This document shows positions 52,848 to 62,732 of a stretch of 64,000 nucleotides of DNA, one piece after another (position 1 is the first letter of the stretch; every line of letters starts with the position of its first letter). This DNA comes from JBBCJR01 sp037190805 (GTDB lineage: Bacteria; Pseudomonadota; Alphaproteobacteria; Sphingomonadales; Sphingomonadaceae), in assembly GCA_037190805.1 (NCBI GenBank), contig JBBCJR010000008.1:18396-82395 (forward strand), read 5' to 3'. The notes under the pieces were generated by a model. The model searched no databases and had not been told where the DNA came from. It worked only from the letters and a program-made list of their open reading frames with translations. The translations under genes and the position numbers were made by a program.

Positions 52848-53018
52848 CCTGCTCGAACAGAGTCTTCCTGCATCATGATCGCGGGCGGCTTCTGCCAGTT
52901 CGCGATGGCGCTGGCCGATCGGCGAGCGACGGAAATGCCGAACCGGCCTGCGGCCCCTTGAAGCCGGGGCGCTTTCCGCCGATGTTAGCCGTCGAGACAG
53001 AAGGATATTCGTACCACC

Positions 53019-53657
53019 ATGGATCATCAGGACATCACCAGCGCGTTGGTTCCCATCGTCATCGAGCAGTCGAACCGGGGCGAGCGTTCGTTCGACATCT
53101 ATTCGCGCCTGCTGCGCGAGCGGATCGTGTTCGTGACCGGCCAGGTCGAGGACCATATGGCGTCGCTGATCACCGCCCAGCTGCTGTTCCTCGAATCGGA
53201 AAATCCGAAGAAGGACATTTTCATGTACATCAACTCGCCGGGCGGGGTGGTGACGGCCGGCATGGCGATCCACGATACCATGCAATATATCCGTCCCCGC
53301 GTCGGCACGGTGTGCATCGGCCAGGCAGCATCGATGGGCAGCTTCCTGCTGGCAGCGGGTGAGCCGGGCATGCGCGTGGCGCTGACTAACGCCCGGATCA
53401 TGATCCACCAGCCTTCTGGTGGCGCCCAGGGACAGGCGACGGACATCGAGATCCAGGCGAAGGAGATTTTGCGCATCCGGCACCGGATGAACGAGCTTTA
53501 CGCCAAATATACCGGGCAGCCGCTCGACGTGATCGAGAATGCGATGGAACGGGACAAGTTCCTGTCGGCGTCCGAAGCCAAGGATTTCGGCCTGATCGAC
53601 GAAGTGTTCGACAAGCGCCCAATGCCGAGCGAGGGCGATCAGGCGGCAGCCGCCTGA
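53019..53657 (+). CDS. clpP: ATP-dependent Clp protease proteolytic subunit
   Basis: Serine peptidase that forms the 14-mer chamber for ClpX/ClpA. 212 residues. Catalytic triad Ser105 (GQAASMGSFLL), His130 (ARIMIHQPSGG) and Asp179 (MERDKFLSA). N-terminus IVIEQSNRGERSFDIYSRLL as in housekeeping ClpP1. 163 nt before clpX. Confidence 0.97.
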   Translation: MDHQDITSALVPIVIEQSNRGERSFDIYSRLLRERIVFVTGQVEDHMASLITAQLLFLESENPKKDIFMYINSPGGVVTAGMAIHDTMQYIRPRVGTVCIGQAASMGSFLLAAGEPGMRVALTNARIMIHQPSGGAQGQATDIEIQAKEILRIRHRMNELYAKYTGQPLDVIENAMERDKFLSASEAKDFGLIDEVFDKRPMPSEGDQAAAA

Positions 53658-53820
53658 TCGGACTGTTAAGGCCCTGTTGGGGCGGGTGGGGTAGAATGGG
53701 CGGCAAGGACCCTTTCCATCGGCTCGCCGCAGGGTGATTGCAGTGATGATCGGCTAGGGCGTAGGATGGGATGGTACGCAATCGGTGCGTGGGCCGATGG
53801 ACGGCCGGAAGGATGATGGA

Positions 53821-55080
<1,260 letters not shown>

Positions 55081-55127
55081 GAGCAGTCGCCTTCCCTTTC
55101 GGACAGCTTCATAATTCGCTGATCGGG

Positions 55128-55165
55128 GGCACCGGCCCGGCTGCATAGGTGCCACCCCGTCTTCG
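55128..55165 (+). terminator. possible weak terminator after clpX
   Basis: GGCACC (55128-55133) pairs with GGTGCC (55148-55153) extended by flanking Gs and Cs with a bulge, followed only by GTCTTCG. Weak. Confidence 0.3.
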
Positions 55166-55329
55166 ATGGGCACAGGCGGCATGGCTGAAGTGTGTCCTTG
55201 CAGCCCGCGGCTCGCCTGCAATTGGTCTCCCGCCGGCGACGGATCGCTTCGTCCAGGTGATGGCCGTGCCCTTTCTTGTCATTCGACCAGCCGGAACTAG
55301 GGTCTGGAGAGATAATAAGGGAGGCTGTC

Positions 55330-55722
55330 ATGCGGAGTGCTATTGCGATCTCGGCGTTCACCTTCGTTGCGACCGCCGCTCTGGCGCAAACGCCCCTTCC
55401 GACATCCAAGGTCGTGACCACTCAGCCGCTGGCCGGTGTGCCGGGTAAAGAGGTTGTGATGGCCGAGGTGACAATGGCACCAGGGGCGGGCTCGCTGCCA
55501 CACCGTCATGATGCCAACACCTTCGTCTATGTGCTGGAAGGGCGTGTGGAGATGCAGGTGGCGGGTGGTGCTTTGAAGGCTCTGGGACCTGGCGAGGTCT
55601 TCTATGAATCGCCCACAGACGTCCACAGCGTGTCGCGCAATGCCAGTTCAACGCTTCCGGCCAAGGTGCTCGTCGTCTTCGTAAAGGCCGCGGGCGCACC
55701 GACGACGACGCAGGTGAAGTGA
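55330..55722 (+). CDS. secreted cupin protein
   Basis: 130 residues. ATG 55330 preceded by AAGGGAGG. Signal peptide RSAIAISAFTFVATAALAQT. Single cupin domain with metal ligands in LPHRHDANTFVYVLEGRVEM (His, His, Glu) and in DVHSVSRN (His). Role unknown; small periplasmic cupins of this type are often annotated only by fold. A possible promoter TTGTCA-16 nt-TAGGGT lies at 55276-55303. Confidence 0.85.
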   Translation: MRSAIAISAFTFVATAALAQTPLPTSKVVTTQPLAGVPGKEVVMAEVTMAPGAGSLPHRHDANTFVYVLEGRVEMQVAGGALKALGPGEVFYESPTDVHSVSRNASSTLPAKVLVVFVKAAGAPTTTQVK

Positions 55723-55833
55723 GATACTGGCGGCGCTGGCCTCCCGCGGCCTTCGTCCTGCTATCTGTAGCTTTCCGAGCGCCTTCGTGGGGGCGTAGGC
55801 GAAAACCCCTAGAGGTCTGAAGAAGGGCGCCTG

Positions 55834-55881
55834 AAAGCAAAACGGGCCGCCCCACGCCGGTTGAATGGTGGGACGGCCCGT
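55834..55881 (-). terminator. intrinsic terminator of mucR
   Basis: Minus strand ACGGGCCGTCCCAC, 12-nt loop, GTGGGGCGGCCCGT (14 bp with one G-U pair), then TTTGCTTT. Confidence 0.9.
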
Positions 55882-55906
55882 CAAAGCCTGATGTCGGAAC
55901 TGACTG

Positions 55907-56416
55907 TCAGTTGGCTGGCGCTGCCTTGCGGCCCCGCTTCGCACCTTCGCTGCCGCTGGCTTTGGGGCGGCCGCGCTTGGCAGGGGTGGCGGCCGGAGCG
56001 GCGCTGGCGCTTGCCGACGAGCGCTTGCGGCCCAGTCCGATGCTGTGCGCCAGGGCGCGCCGCTGTTCGGCATAGGCCGGCGCGACCATCGGATAATCCT
56101 TGGGCAGGTTCCACTTGGCCCGATAGTCATCGGGCGTCATGCCATAGCGCGTCATCAGATAACGCTTCAGCATCTTCAGCTTCTTGCCGTCTTCCAGGCA
56201 GACCAGATAGTCGGGCTTGATCGATGACCGCACCGAAACGGCAGGTTGCTGCTCAACCACGGGTGCCGCTGTGGGGGTACCGAGGCCGCTGAGCGCGGCA
56301 TGAACCTGAGTGATCAGCGATGGCAGGTCTGTCACCGATACGGTATTGTTGGCGACATGAGCTGCGACGATGTCGGCCGTCAGGGCCAACAGGGTTTCAT
56401 TCGCTTCGTCGGACAT
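55907..56416 (-). CDS. mucR: MucR/Ros-family transcriptional regulator with AT-hook tail
   Basis: 169 residues from ATG 56416 (MSDEANETLLALTADIVAAH). N-terminal oligomerisation region (residues 5-45), then the Ros/MucR DNA-binding domain about 65-125: YLVCLEDGKKLKMLKRYLM and GMTPDDYRAKWNLPKDYPMV and APAYAEQRRALA. Of the four classic zinc-ligand positions only Cys73 is kept; the others are Asp76, Tyr86 and Tyr91. Residues 135-169 form a basic Ala/Ser-rich tail with the AT-hook core KRGRPK (147-152) and a second KRGRK (160-164). MucR proteins act as H-NS-like silencers of envelope, motility and cell-cycle genes. Confidence 0.9.
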   Translation of the reverse strand: MSDEANETLLALTADIVAAHVANNTVSVTDLPSLITQVHAALSGLGTPTAAPVVEQQPAVSVRSSIKPDYLVCLEDGKKLKMLKRYLMTRYGMTPDDYRAKWNLPKDYPMVAPAYAEQRRALAHSIGLGRKRSSASASAAPAATPAKRGRPKASGSEGAKRGRKAAPAN

Positions 56417-56637
56417 TAGAGGGGGCCTCACGTAAGAATGGGGGCTGTTCCGGTCATCCATCGGGTGGCCGGCGCCATCCGGCCCCGCCTCCATGATACG
56501 GTGCCAAGCGAAATGCAAGTCCCGTATGCGTATCGATGCAACAATTATGAATTATTGGATCGATTAACTCTGAATAGATCAGGATGACATCGAGCCACGA
56601 ATTGGCCCTTGATGTCATTCATCATTGCAAAAATCGT

Positions 56638-57810
56638 TCACATTTTTCTGTCGCCGGCTGACGCAGGGCGAATCCCGAATAAAGGTCTAAATGATCCACT
56701 GCGTCGCCCAATCTCATAGCAGGCGACACAGCCAATCGCAGTCGAGAGGATAACAAGCGCCGATCCCGCTGCGGCGCTGATAGGTAGCGGATCGATCCAG
56801 TGTGCTGCCATGACGATGATTGTCTGATGAAAGAGATAGAATGTGAAAACACCATCATTGAGATAGCGCTGGGTAGGGCCTGTCACATTGGACAAGTGAC
56901 GATAGCAGAAGCCTAATATTGCCGCGATCGCGCCCCATTGAGCGGAAGCGTAGATCAATGGGCGCCAAGCGTTCGGCGACGGTGACAGGGTTCCTGCATG
57001 AACGGCGGTTTGCCAGGCCAGGAGGCTGCTGGCGGCGACCGCTACGGCCAGCGACAACCATCGTCTGCGGTCGAGGGAAGTCCAAAAGTTGGACCGGGAC
57101 GCCAAACAGAATCCTGCCAGAAAGCTCGCGAAGGACATGGCGTGATTGTACCAGTCCGAGAATAATCGGTTGGTCAGACCGAAATCCGGAAACAGGAGCC
57201 AGCGGACCATGGCAAAATACAGGATCGGTAATAGAAGCGCATTGTAGCCTGACATGGCGCGGTCGAGCGCCGAACCCAGCCTGTCCAGCGATCGGGGCCA
57301 GCATAGCAGGACCGCCAGCACCATGGCGTAGGCCCAGATATAGAGCACGAACCAGAGATGGTTGAATGGCACCACCTGGCAGTTCGTGGACATGCAGCTG
57401 ACCCGGTCGGCAAAATACTGGACCCAGAAGTGCAGATAGCCTTCGCCCGCGCGACCCTGCTCCACTTCCTGGAAATAGGCTTGAGGCGGAACAAGGACGA
57501 GAATCCCGAATAGCAGTGGCGCCAGCAGACGTTGCGACCGGTTGATCGCCAGATCGGCGGGTTTGAGCTTTCGCGCCAGAAACGACATGGCGGCGCCGGA
57601 AACGAAGAACAGCAGGGTCAGGCGCCAAGGGTTGGACAGGACCAGGGCGGTCGCAATCCATTGTTGAGAATGGCGACTGTTAACGTGCCAGTCCCAAGGT
57701 GAGAAGAACAGGGCGATATGATAGATGATAAGCAAGGCGAAAGCGCCGATTCTCACCCAATCCAGATCATATCGCCGTATTGTCGTTTCGGAACCTATTC
57801 GATTTCCCAA
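56638..57810 (-). CDS. acyltransferase 3 family protein, OpgC-like
   Basis: 390 residues, ten or so membrane helices. The start MGNRIGSETTIRRYDLDWVR and the segments LLIIYHIALFFSPWDWHVNS, LLFFVSGAAMSFLARKL and FNHLWFVLYIWAYAM follow the acyltransferase 3 pattern (the His of YHIALFF is the conserved catalytic position), and WHVNS plus HLWF closely recall OpgC/MdoC, which succinylates periplasmic glucans. The gene is visibly less GC-rich (about 52% in the part I counted) than its neighbours, suggesting separate origin. opgGH are 20 kb away. Confidence 0.75.
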   Translation of the reverse strand: MGNRIGSETTIRRYDLDWVRIGAFALLIIYHIALFFSPWDWHVNSRHSQQWIATALVLSNPWRLTLLFFVSGAAMSFLARKLKPADLAINRSQRLLAPLLFGILVLVPPQAYFQEVEQGRAGEGYLHFWVQYFADRVSCMSTNCQVVPFNHLWFVLYIWAYAMVLAVLLCWPRSLDRLGSALDRAMSGYNALLLPILYFAMVRWLLFPDFGLTNRLFSDWYNHAMSFASFLAGFCLASRSNFWTSLDRRRWLSLAVAVAASSLLAWQTAVHAGTLSPSPNAWRPLIYASAQWGAIAAILGFCYRHLSNVTGPTQRYLNDGVFTFYLFHQTIIVMAAHWIDPLPISAAAGSALVILSTAIGCVACYEIGRRSGSFRPLFGIRPASAGDRKM

Positions 57811-57987
57811 CGGCTATCCTTTTCCTCGTGAACGATTTTTCACCGACAGGCTTGCAGATCGTATGTCATTTAAGAGCCTGTAACAGGACTAGTACGCGCC
57901 TGATCACGCAATTTAAGGGTTGTGTTAACCTGTCTCGCATAATTTCCCGTTGCATCGTGCCTGAGTGCCGAACCGGGGGTGCGTTTT

Positions 57988-58623
57988 ATGGGGCTGGACG
58001 AAGGGCATATCGAATCGACTGCCTTTTCCTTTTCGAGTGATGTGCCGCCTCCGCCTGATCGGCGGAGAAATCAACGCCACGTCACTATATTGCGTGTCGG
58101 GAAGCTTATAACGTCCCGGTCGCAGGAATTGTGCCTGATCCGTAACATCTCGGCCGGCGGCCTGATGCTGCATGTCTATTCCCCACGAAAAGTAGGCGAA
58201 CGGATCGAGGTCGAACTGAAGACCGGACATCGGCTGCGAGGGGCCATTCAATGGGCGCACGACGCCAATGTCGGTGTCAGGTTCGACGAGAAGGTCAATG
58301 TCGGCGACGTGCTGGCTAATCCGACAGTGCTGGATGATGGCACCAAGCCGCGCGCGCCTCGGCTGGATGTGTCTTGCCATGCGACGTTGCGAGCGGGCGC
58401 CCAGATCTGCCGGGTCGGTGTGCGCGATATTTCCCAAGGGGGCATGAAGATCGCCACCGACCGGACATTTGCGCCCGATGAGCAGGTCGTGGTCACCTTG
58501 CCAGGGTTCAGACCGATGGCCGCCACCATTCGTTGGTGCGATGACGGCTTCGCCGGCATCGGCTTTAACCAACTGCTTCCATTTGATGAGCTAACACATT
58601 GGCTGAAAAGTATTTGTGATTGA
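57988..58623 (+). CDS. tandem PilZ-domain protein
   Basis: 211 residues, no membrane segment. ATG 57988 after GGGGG. First PilZ domain: DRRRNQRHVTILRVG (arginine motif) and LIRNISAGGLMLHVYSP (N-x-S-x-x-G in place of D-x-S-x-x-G). Second: RAPRLDVSCHATLRAG and GVRDISQGGMKIATD, then ATIRWCDDGFAGIGFNQLLP. Probably binds c-di-GMP through at least one domain. The diguanylate cyclase/phosphodiesterase gene begins 18 nt later. Confidence 0.85.
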   Translation: MGLDEGHIESTAFSFSSDVPPPPDRRRNQRHVTILRVGKLITSRSQELCLIRNISAGGLMLHVYSPRKVGERIEVELKTGHRLRGAIQWAHDANVGVRFDEKVNVGDVLANPTVLDDGTKPRAPRLDVSCHATLRAGAQICRVGVRDISQGGMKIATDRTFAPDEQVVVTLPGFRPMAATIRWCDDGFAGIGFNQLLPFDELTHWLKSICD

Positions 58624-58641
58624 AGTTCCGCTGAGAAAGGC

Positions 58642-60963
58642 GTGACGTTGTTGAGTAGGAAGTCAGCCACCGCGGACGCATCGCTGCTCGGTCAGACCAC
58701 CGGTGAGTTCCGCGATCCAGCGCGCGAGGCCCTGTTCCGGGCCGAGCGTCTGCCCGAGACCCTGCGCCAGGCGCGGCTGGTGATGGCGATTTCCACGGTC
58801 ATGAACAGTTTGTTCCTGATCACGGACTGGCGGTTCTGGGGCACGGACCATTTCTGGATCGCCGTGCCGGCGCGCTTCGCCATCATCCTACTTTCCGTAG
58901 CGGCTTATGCCCTGCTGCGCCGCGCGGACGGTTTCGACTATGTCCAGCGGGTACTGACAGGTTGGCAGTGGCCTGTCGGAGCGCTGGTTGGCGTATTGGT
59001 CAGCTCCCATTCCGAACTGGCCTTGTTCGTCATCCTGCTGCTGCCGTTGATGTTCTATCTCACCATCCCGGTGTCGTTCCGATACACCGTGACGTCCGGC
59101 ATCGGTTGCAGCACCTTCATGCTGATCGGCTTCCTGCAGCCGAACGAGCCGACCGCGATGTCGCTGGGCCTGATCCTGGCAATGGCGATGCTCAACAGCG
59201 CCATGATCCTGATCGTCCTGCATTCCAACCGCCTGCGCCGCCTCAACTGGGCGGCGGTTGAAAGCCATCGCAGCGTCGCCGAAGCGCTGGCCGCCAGCCG
59301 ACATCAGCTTGAGCAGATTTTCATGGCCGTACCCCTGCCGCTCGTCGTGACCGATCAGGGCGGACGTCTCATTCAGGCCAACGACGCGGCGGCGCGCTAT
59401 TTCAGCATGGAAAGACGTGTCTATGACACGGCGACCGTCGATGCCGCCTTCGTCCAGTCTGAAGATCGCGCGGCATTTCGCACCCTGCTGCGCTGCAATG
59501 GCTCGGTGATTGACTTCGAAACACGCTTTCACGTCAATGGCACGACCCGCAACGTTCTGCTGGCGGCTACGCGCACGGAAATCGGCGGCACCGAATGCTA
59601 TCTGACCAGCATCGTCGATATTACCGCCCGCAAGGCAATGGAGGTTCACCTCGAACGGCTGGCGACCACGGACACGCTGACGGGCGTTGCCAATCGGTCC
59701 CAGTTCCTGCGGATCGCCGAACGCGCGATGTCTTCTGCGCGGGAACGCTATGGCAGACTGGCGGTCCTGCTGCTGGATGTCGATGACTTCAAGGAGATCA
59801 ACGACACGCTGGGGCACGATGCTGGCGATATGGTGCTGGCGGCGGTTGCGGAGCGGCTGGGCCAATGCTTGCGCCACGGCGACGTCGTGGCCCGGCTGGG
59901 CGGGGACGAGTTCGCGTTGTTGCTGGCGGATATCGACGAAGACGGCGCCCTAGACAGAACGCTCGACCTGCTGGTCGCCCGTCTCAACGAGCCATTGATC
60001 TATCAGGGGCGGATCGTCGAATGTTGCGCCAGCATCGGCGTTGCCGTCTATCCCGCCCACGCGGTGACGGTGGAAGAGGTAACCAAAAACGCGGATATCG
60101 CCCTCTATGTCGCCAAGAGCGAAGGGCGGGGCGCCTGCCGTTCGTTCACGCCTGATATGCGTTCGGTGATCGAGCGGCGCAGCGAAGTCCTGCGCCTTGC
60201 CCGAGCCGCGCTGGCGGACGACAAGATCGAGGCCTTCTACCAGCCCAAGGTGAGCCTGGAGACAGGGGAGATTCAGGGGTTCGAGGCCCTGCTGCGCTGG
60301 CATGACAGTGCGGGCTATCGCCGTCCGGGCGCTCTCACGGCGGCGTTCGAGGATTTCGATCTGGCGATCGCGTTGGGCGACCGGATGTTCGACCGTGTGT
60401 TGCGCGACATGCGCGGCTGGCTCAGCCAGGGCATCGATTTCGGCCATATCGCCGTCAACCTGTCAGCGGCGGAGTTCCGTCGCGACGACGTGGCCGAACG
60501 GATCCTTGCCCGGCTGGCGGCCGCCGGCGTGCCGACGACCCGGCTGGAGGTCGAGGTGACCGAGACCGTGTTCCTGGGCCGGGGATCGGATCATGTCGAA
60601 CGGGCGCTGCGACTGTTGAGCGAAGCGGGCGTTACCATCGCCCTCGACGATTTCGGGACCGGCTATGCGTCGCTGTCGCACCTCAAGCAGTTTCCGGTCG
60701 ACGTGATCAAGATCGACAAGTCGTTCATCGCCAACCTCACCGACACGTCCAGCGACACCGCGATCGTTCGGGCGGTCATGGGGCTGGGCCACAGCCTCGG
60801 CATCCGCATCGTGGCGGAAGGTATCGAAACCCAGGAACAGGCCGATTATCTGAAGGCCGAAGGATGCGATATCGGTCAGGGCTTCCTGTTCAGCGAGGCG
60901 ATGTCTCCGATGCAGGTCGGGCTGGCGCTGCGCAAAAAAGCCCAGCGCGTCCGGAGAGCCTGA
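58642..60963 (+). CDS. membrane-anchored PAS-GGDEF-EAL protein
   Basis: 773 residues. GTG start at 58642 with GAGAAAGG upstream. Five to six N-terminal helices (residues 45-200), a PAS-like domain (about 215-330, LEQIFMAVPLPLVVTDQGGRL), GGDEF domain (about 340-500) with intact RLGGDEFALLLA and an I-site RHGD exactly five residues before it, and an EAL domain (about 515-765) with EALLRWH, NLSAAEFRR, EVTET, LDDFGTGYASL and KIDKSF. All key residues for synthesis and hydrolysis of c-di-GMP are present. Paired with the PilZ gene. Confidence 0.93.
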   Translation: MTLLSRKSATADASLLGQTTGEFRDPAREALFRAERLPETLRQARLVMAISTVMNSLFLITDWRFWGTDHFWIAVPARFAIILLSVAAYALLRRADGFDYVQRVLTGWQWPVGALVGVLVSSHSELALFVILLLPLMFYLTIPVSFRYTVTSGIGCSTFMLIGFLQPNEPTAMSLGLILAMAMLNSAMILIVLHSNRLRRLNWAAVESHRSVAEALAASRHQLEQIFMAVPLPLVVTDQGGRLIQANDAAARYFSMERRVYDTATVDAAFVQSEDRAAFRTLLRCNGSVIDFETRFHVNGTTRNVLLAATRTEIGGTECYLTSIVDITARKAMEVHLERLATTDTLTGVANRSQFLRIAERAMSSARERYGRLAVLLLDVDDFKEINDTLGHDAGDMVLAAVAERLGQCLRHGDVVARLGGDEFALLLADIDEDGALDRTLDLLVARLNEPLIYQGRIVECCASIGVAVYPAHAVTVEEVTKNADIALYVAKSEGRGACRSFTPDMRSVIERRSEVLRLARAALADDKIEAFYQPKVSLETGEIQGFEALLRWHDSAGYRRPGALTAAFEDFDLAIALGDRMFDRVLRDMRGWLSQGIDFGHIAVNLSAAEFRRDDVAERILARLAAAGVPTTRLEVEVTETVFLGRGSDHVERALRLLSEAGVTIALDDFGTGYASLSHLKQFPVDVIKIDKSFIANLTDTSSDTAIVRAVMGLGHSLGIRIVAEGIETQEQADYLKAEGCDIGQGFLFSEAMSPMQVGLALRKKAQRVRRA

Positions 60964-61041
60964 GCCTGCCTTCCCGTCGCGCCGCTTTCGCTTGCGCCGG
61001 CAGGCCTCTATGGTCGCTGCGAGATGGAACAGGAGATTTGG

Positions 61042-62028
61042 ATGGGCGGAGCGCTTGTCGGCCGACGCGGGGTAATGCTGGGCCTCGCGGGGGCGGCAGT
61101 GGCGGCGACCACGGCGCGGGCGGCACCAACGCTGCAGGACGGCTCAATCGTCGAGACGGTGCGCCAGATGAAGCCCGGCGACTATCTGTGGGCGCCGGAG
61201 GTGGCGCCGGACGGGCCCGTCCTGATCATCGTCAGCCTGAAAAGCCAGCGGGCCTATGTTTATCGCAACGGTCTGCCGATCGGTATTTCCACCGTATCGA
61301 CGGGCAAAGCCGGGCATGCGACCCCGACCGGGGTGTTCACGGTCCTTCAGAAGGCGGTGGACCACAAGTCCAACCTCTATAACAATGCGCCGATGCCCTA
61401 CATGCAGCGGCTGACATGGGACGGGATCGCGCTCCATGCCGGTCAGTTGCCGGGATATCCCGCGTCGCATGGCTGCATCCGCCTGCCGATGGCGTTCGCC
61501 AAGCTTCTCTATGGGATCACCCGGCTCGGCTTCACGGTGGTGATCACTGACGAAGAGGCGGTGCCGCGCGTCGCGCCGACGCCCGCCGTGCTCGAGGCGA
61601 AGGCGAATACTGCGACCGATCTGCCGCTGACCGGCGGGACGCTGTGGCAGCCCGAGCGGGCGCCGACCGGACCGGTTTCCATGGTGATCAGTGCAGCTGA
61701 CCACCGCCTGCTGGTGTTGCGCAACGGCGTGCCGATCGGCTCCGCACCGGTCTCGATCCGCAGCCCGGTGCAAGGCCCGACTGCTTATACATTAAGGGCC
61801 ATCGACGCCGCCGGCTTTCACTGGATGCGGCTTGCCCTGCCAGGGCAGGGTGATCCCGCGTCGGCCGAAGTCACGCCGGAACAGCGCGCGCAGCTAAGCC
61901 TCCCCGAGGATTTCCGCAGCGCGCTGTCGGCCATTCTGACGCCGGGAGCGACTGTCGTGGTGACGCCGGATACTTTGCAAAGCGGCAGTTCGGGCAAGGC
62001 GCTGACCGTTATCGCTGGCGAGGGATGA
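61042..62028 (+). CDS. L,D-transpeptidase (YkuD) with a degenerate second copy
   Basis: Peptidoglycan cross-linking enzyme. ATG 61042, 8 nt after AGGAG; 328 residues. Twin-arginine-like signal VGRRGVMLGLAGAAVAATTARA. Catalytic YkuD domain about residues 45-170 with His132, His143 and Cys145 in LHAGQLPGYPASHGCIRLP. The segment 201-239 (LWQPERAPTGPVSMVISAAD, HRLLVLRNGVPIGS) closely repeats 49-88 (LWAPEVAPDGPVLIIVSLKS), so the C-terminal half is a second YkuD-like copy, without the HGC centre. A second transpeptidase gene starts 32 nt later. Confidence 0.88.
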   Translation: MGGALVGRRGVMLGLAGAAVAATTARAAPTLQDGSIVETVRQMKPGDYLWAPEVAPDGPVLIIVSLKSQRAYVYRNGLPIGISTVSTGKAGHATPTGVFTVLQKAVDHKSNLYNNAPMPYMQRLTWDGIALHAGQLPGYPASHGCIRLPMAFAKLLYGITRLGFTVVITDEEAVPRVAPTPAVLEAKANTATDLPLTGGTLWQPERAPTGPVSMVISAADHRLLVLRNGVPIGSAPVSIRSPVQGPTAYTLRAIDAAGFHWMRLALPGQGDPASAEVTPEQRAQLSLPEDFRSALSAILTPGATVVVTPDTLQSGSSGKALTVIAGEG

Positions 62029-62059
62029 CGGCGGTGGCACATTATGGTATAACCCGCTG

Positions 62060-62683
62060 ATGACTGAGACTAATTTGTCGCGGCGGCGCCTGCTGGGCGC
62101 TGCCGGCGCGATGGCTGTTGCCCCTCTGGCGGCCTCGTTGAGGTCGGTTCCCGCGCAGGCCGCGCCGACATCCGCCTTGAAGCCGCAACTGTTGCAGCGT
62201 GCACTGGCCGCGCTCGAGCGGCATGGTGGTCGCATCGGTGCTCGCGAAACCATGGCCATCGCCGATTACGCGGTTGCGTCGGGGAGCGCGCGCTTCCATC
62301 TGGTGAATGTGGCTTCAGCGCGAGTGACCAGCATGCTGGTTTCCCATGGGCGCGGGTCCGATCCAGATCATTGCGGCTGGGTGGAGCGCTTCTCGAACGA
62401 ACCCGGTTCACTGGCGTCGTCGTCGGGGGCCTATGCGGCCGGGGCGCTTTATGTCGGCAAGCACGGACGGTCGCGGCGTCTGATCGGCCTTGATCCCGGC
62501 AACAGCAATGCAGAAGCGCGGGCGATCGTCGTGCACGCCGCCTGGTATGTCAGCCCGTCGATGGTCCAGCAGCACGGCAAGCTCGGCCGCAGCGAGGGGT
62601 GCTTCGCGGTGTCGGAAGCGGACCTGGAACAGGTTCTTGCGCGGCTGGCGCCGGGCACCTTGCTCTATGCGGACAAGATCTGA
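62060..62683 (+). CDS. murein L,D-transpeptidase catalytic domain family protein (YkuD_2)
   Basis: 207 residues. Tat-type signal SRRRLLGAAGAMAVAPLAA. Domain of the YkuD_2 type: IADYAVASGSARFHLVNVAS, VSHGRGSDPDHCGWVERFSNEPGS, LIGLDPGNSNAEARAIVVHAAWYV and KLGRSEGCFAVSEADLE, with the catalytic Cys at about 181 and His in VVHAAWYV. Directly follows another L,D-transpeptidase, so the two probably act together in the periplasm. Confidence 0.87.
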   Translation: MTETNLSRRRLLGAAGAMAVAPLAASLRSVPAQAAPTSALKPQLLQRALAALERHGGRIGARETMAIADYAVASGSARFHLVNVASARVTSMLVSHGRGSDPDHCGWVERFSNEPGSLASSSGAYAAGALYVGKHGRSRRLIGLDPGNSNAEARAIVVHAAWYVSPSMVQQHGKLGRSEGCFAVSEADLEQVLARLAPGTLLYADKI

Positions 62684-62732
62684 AGGCTGCCTTCCTGGGA
62701 CTTGTGACTCGACGAATCCGAAGCCTCTCAGG

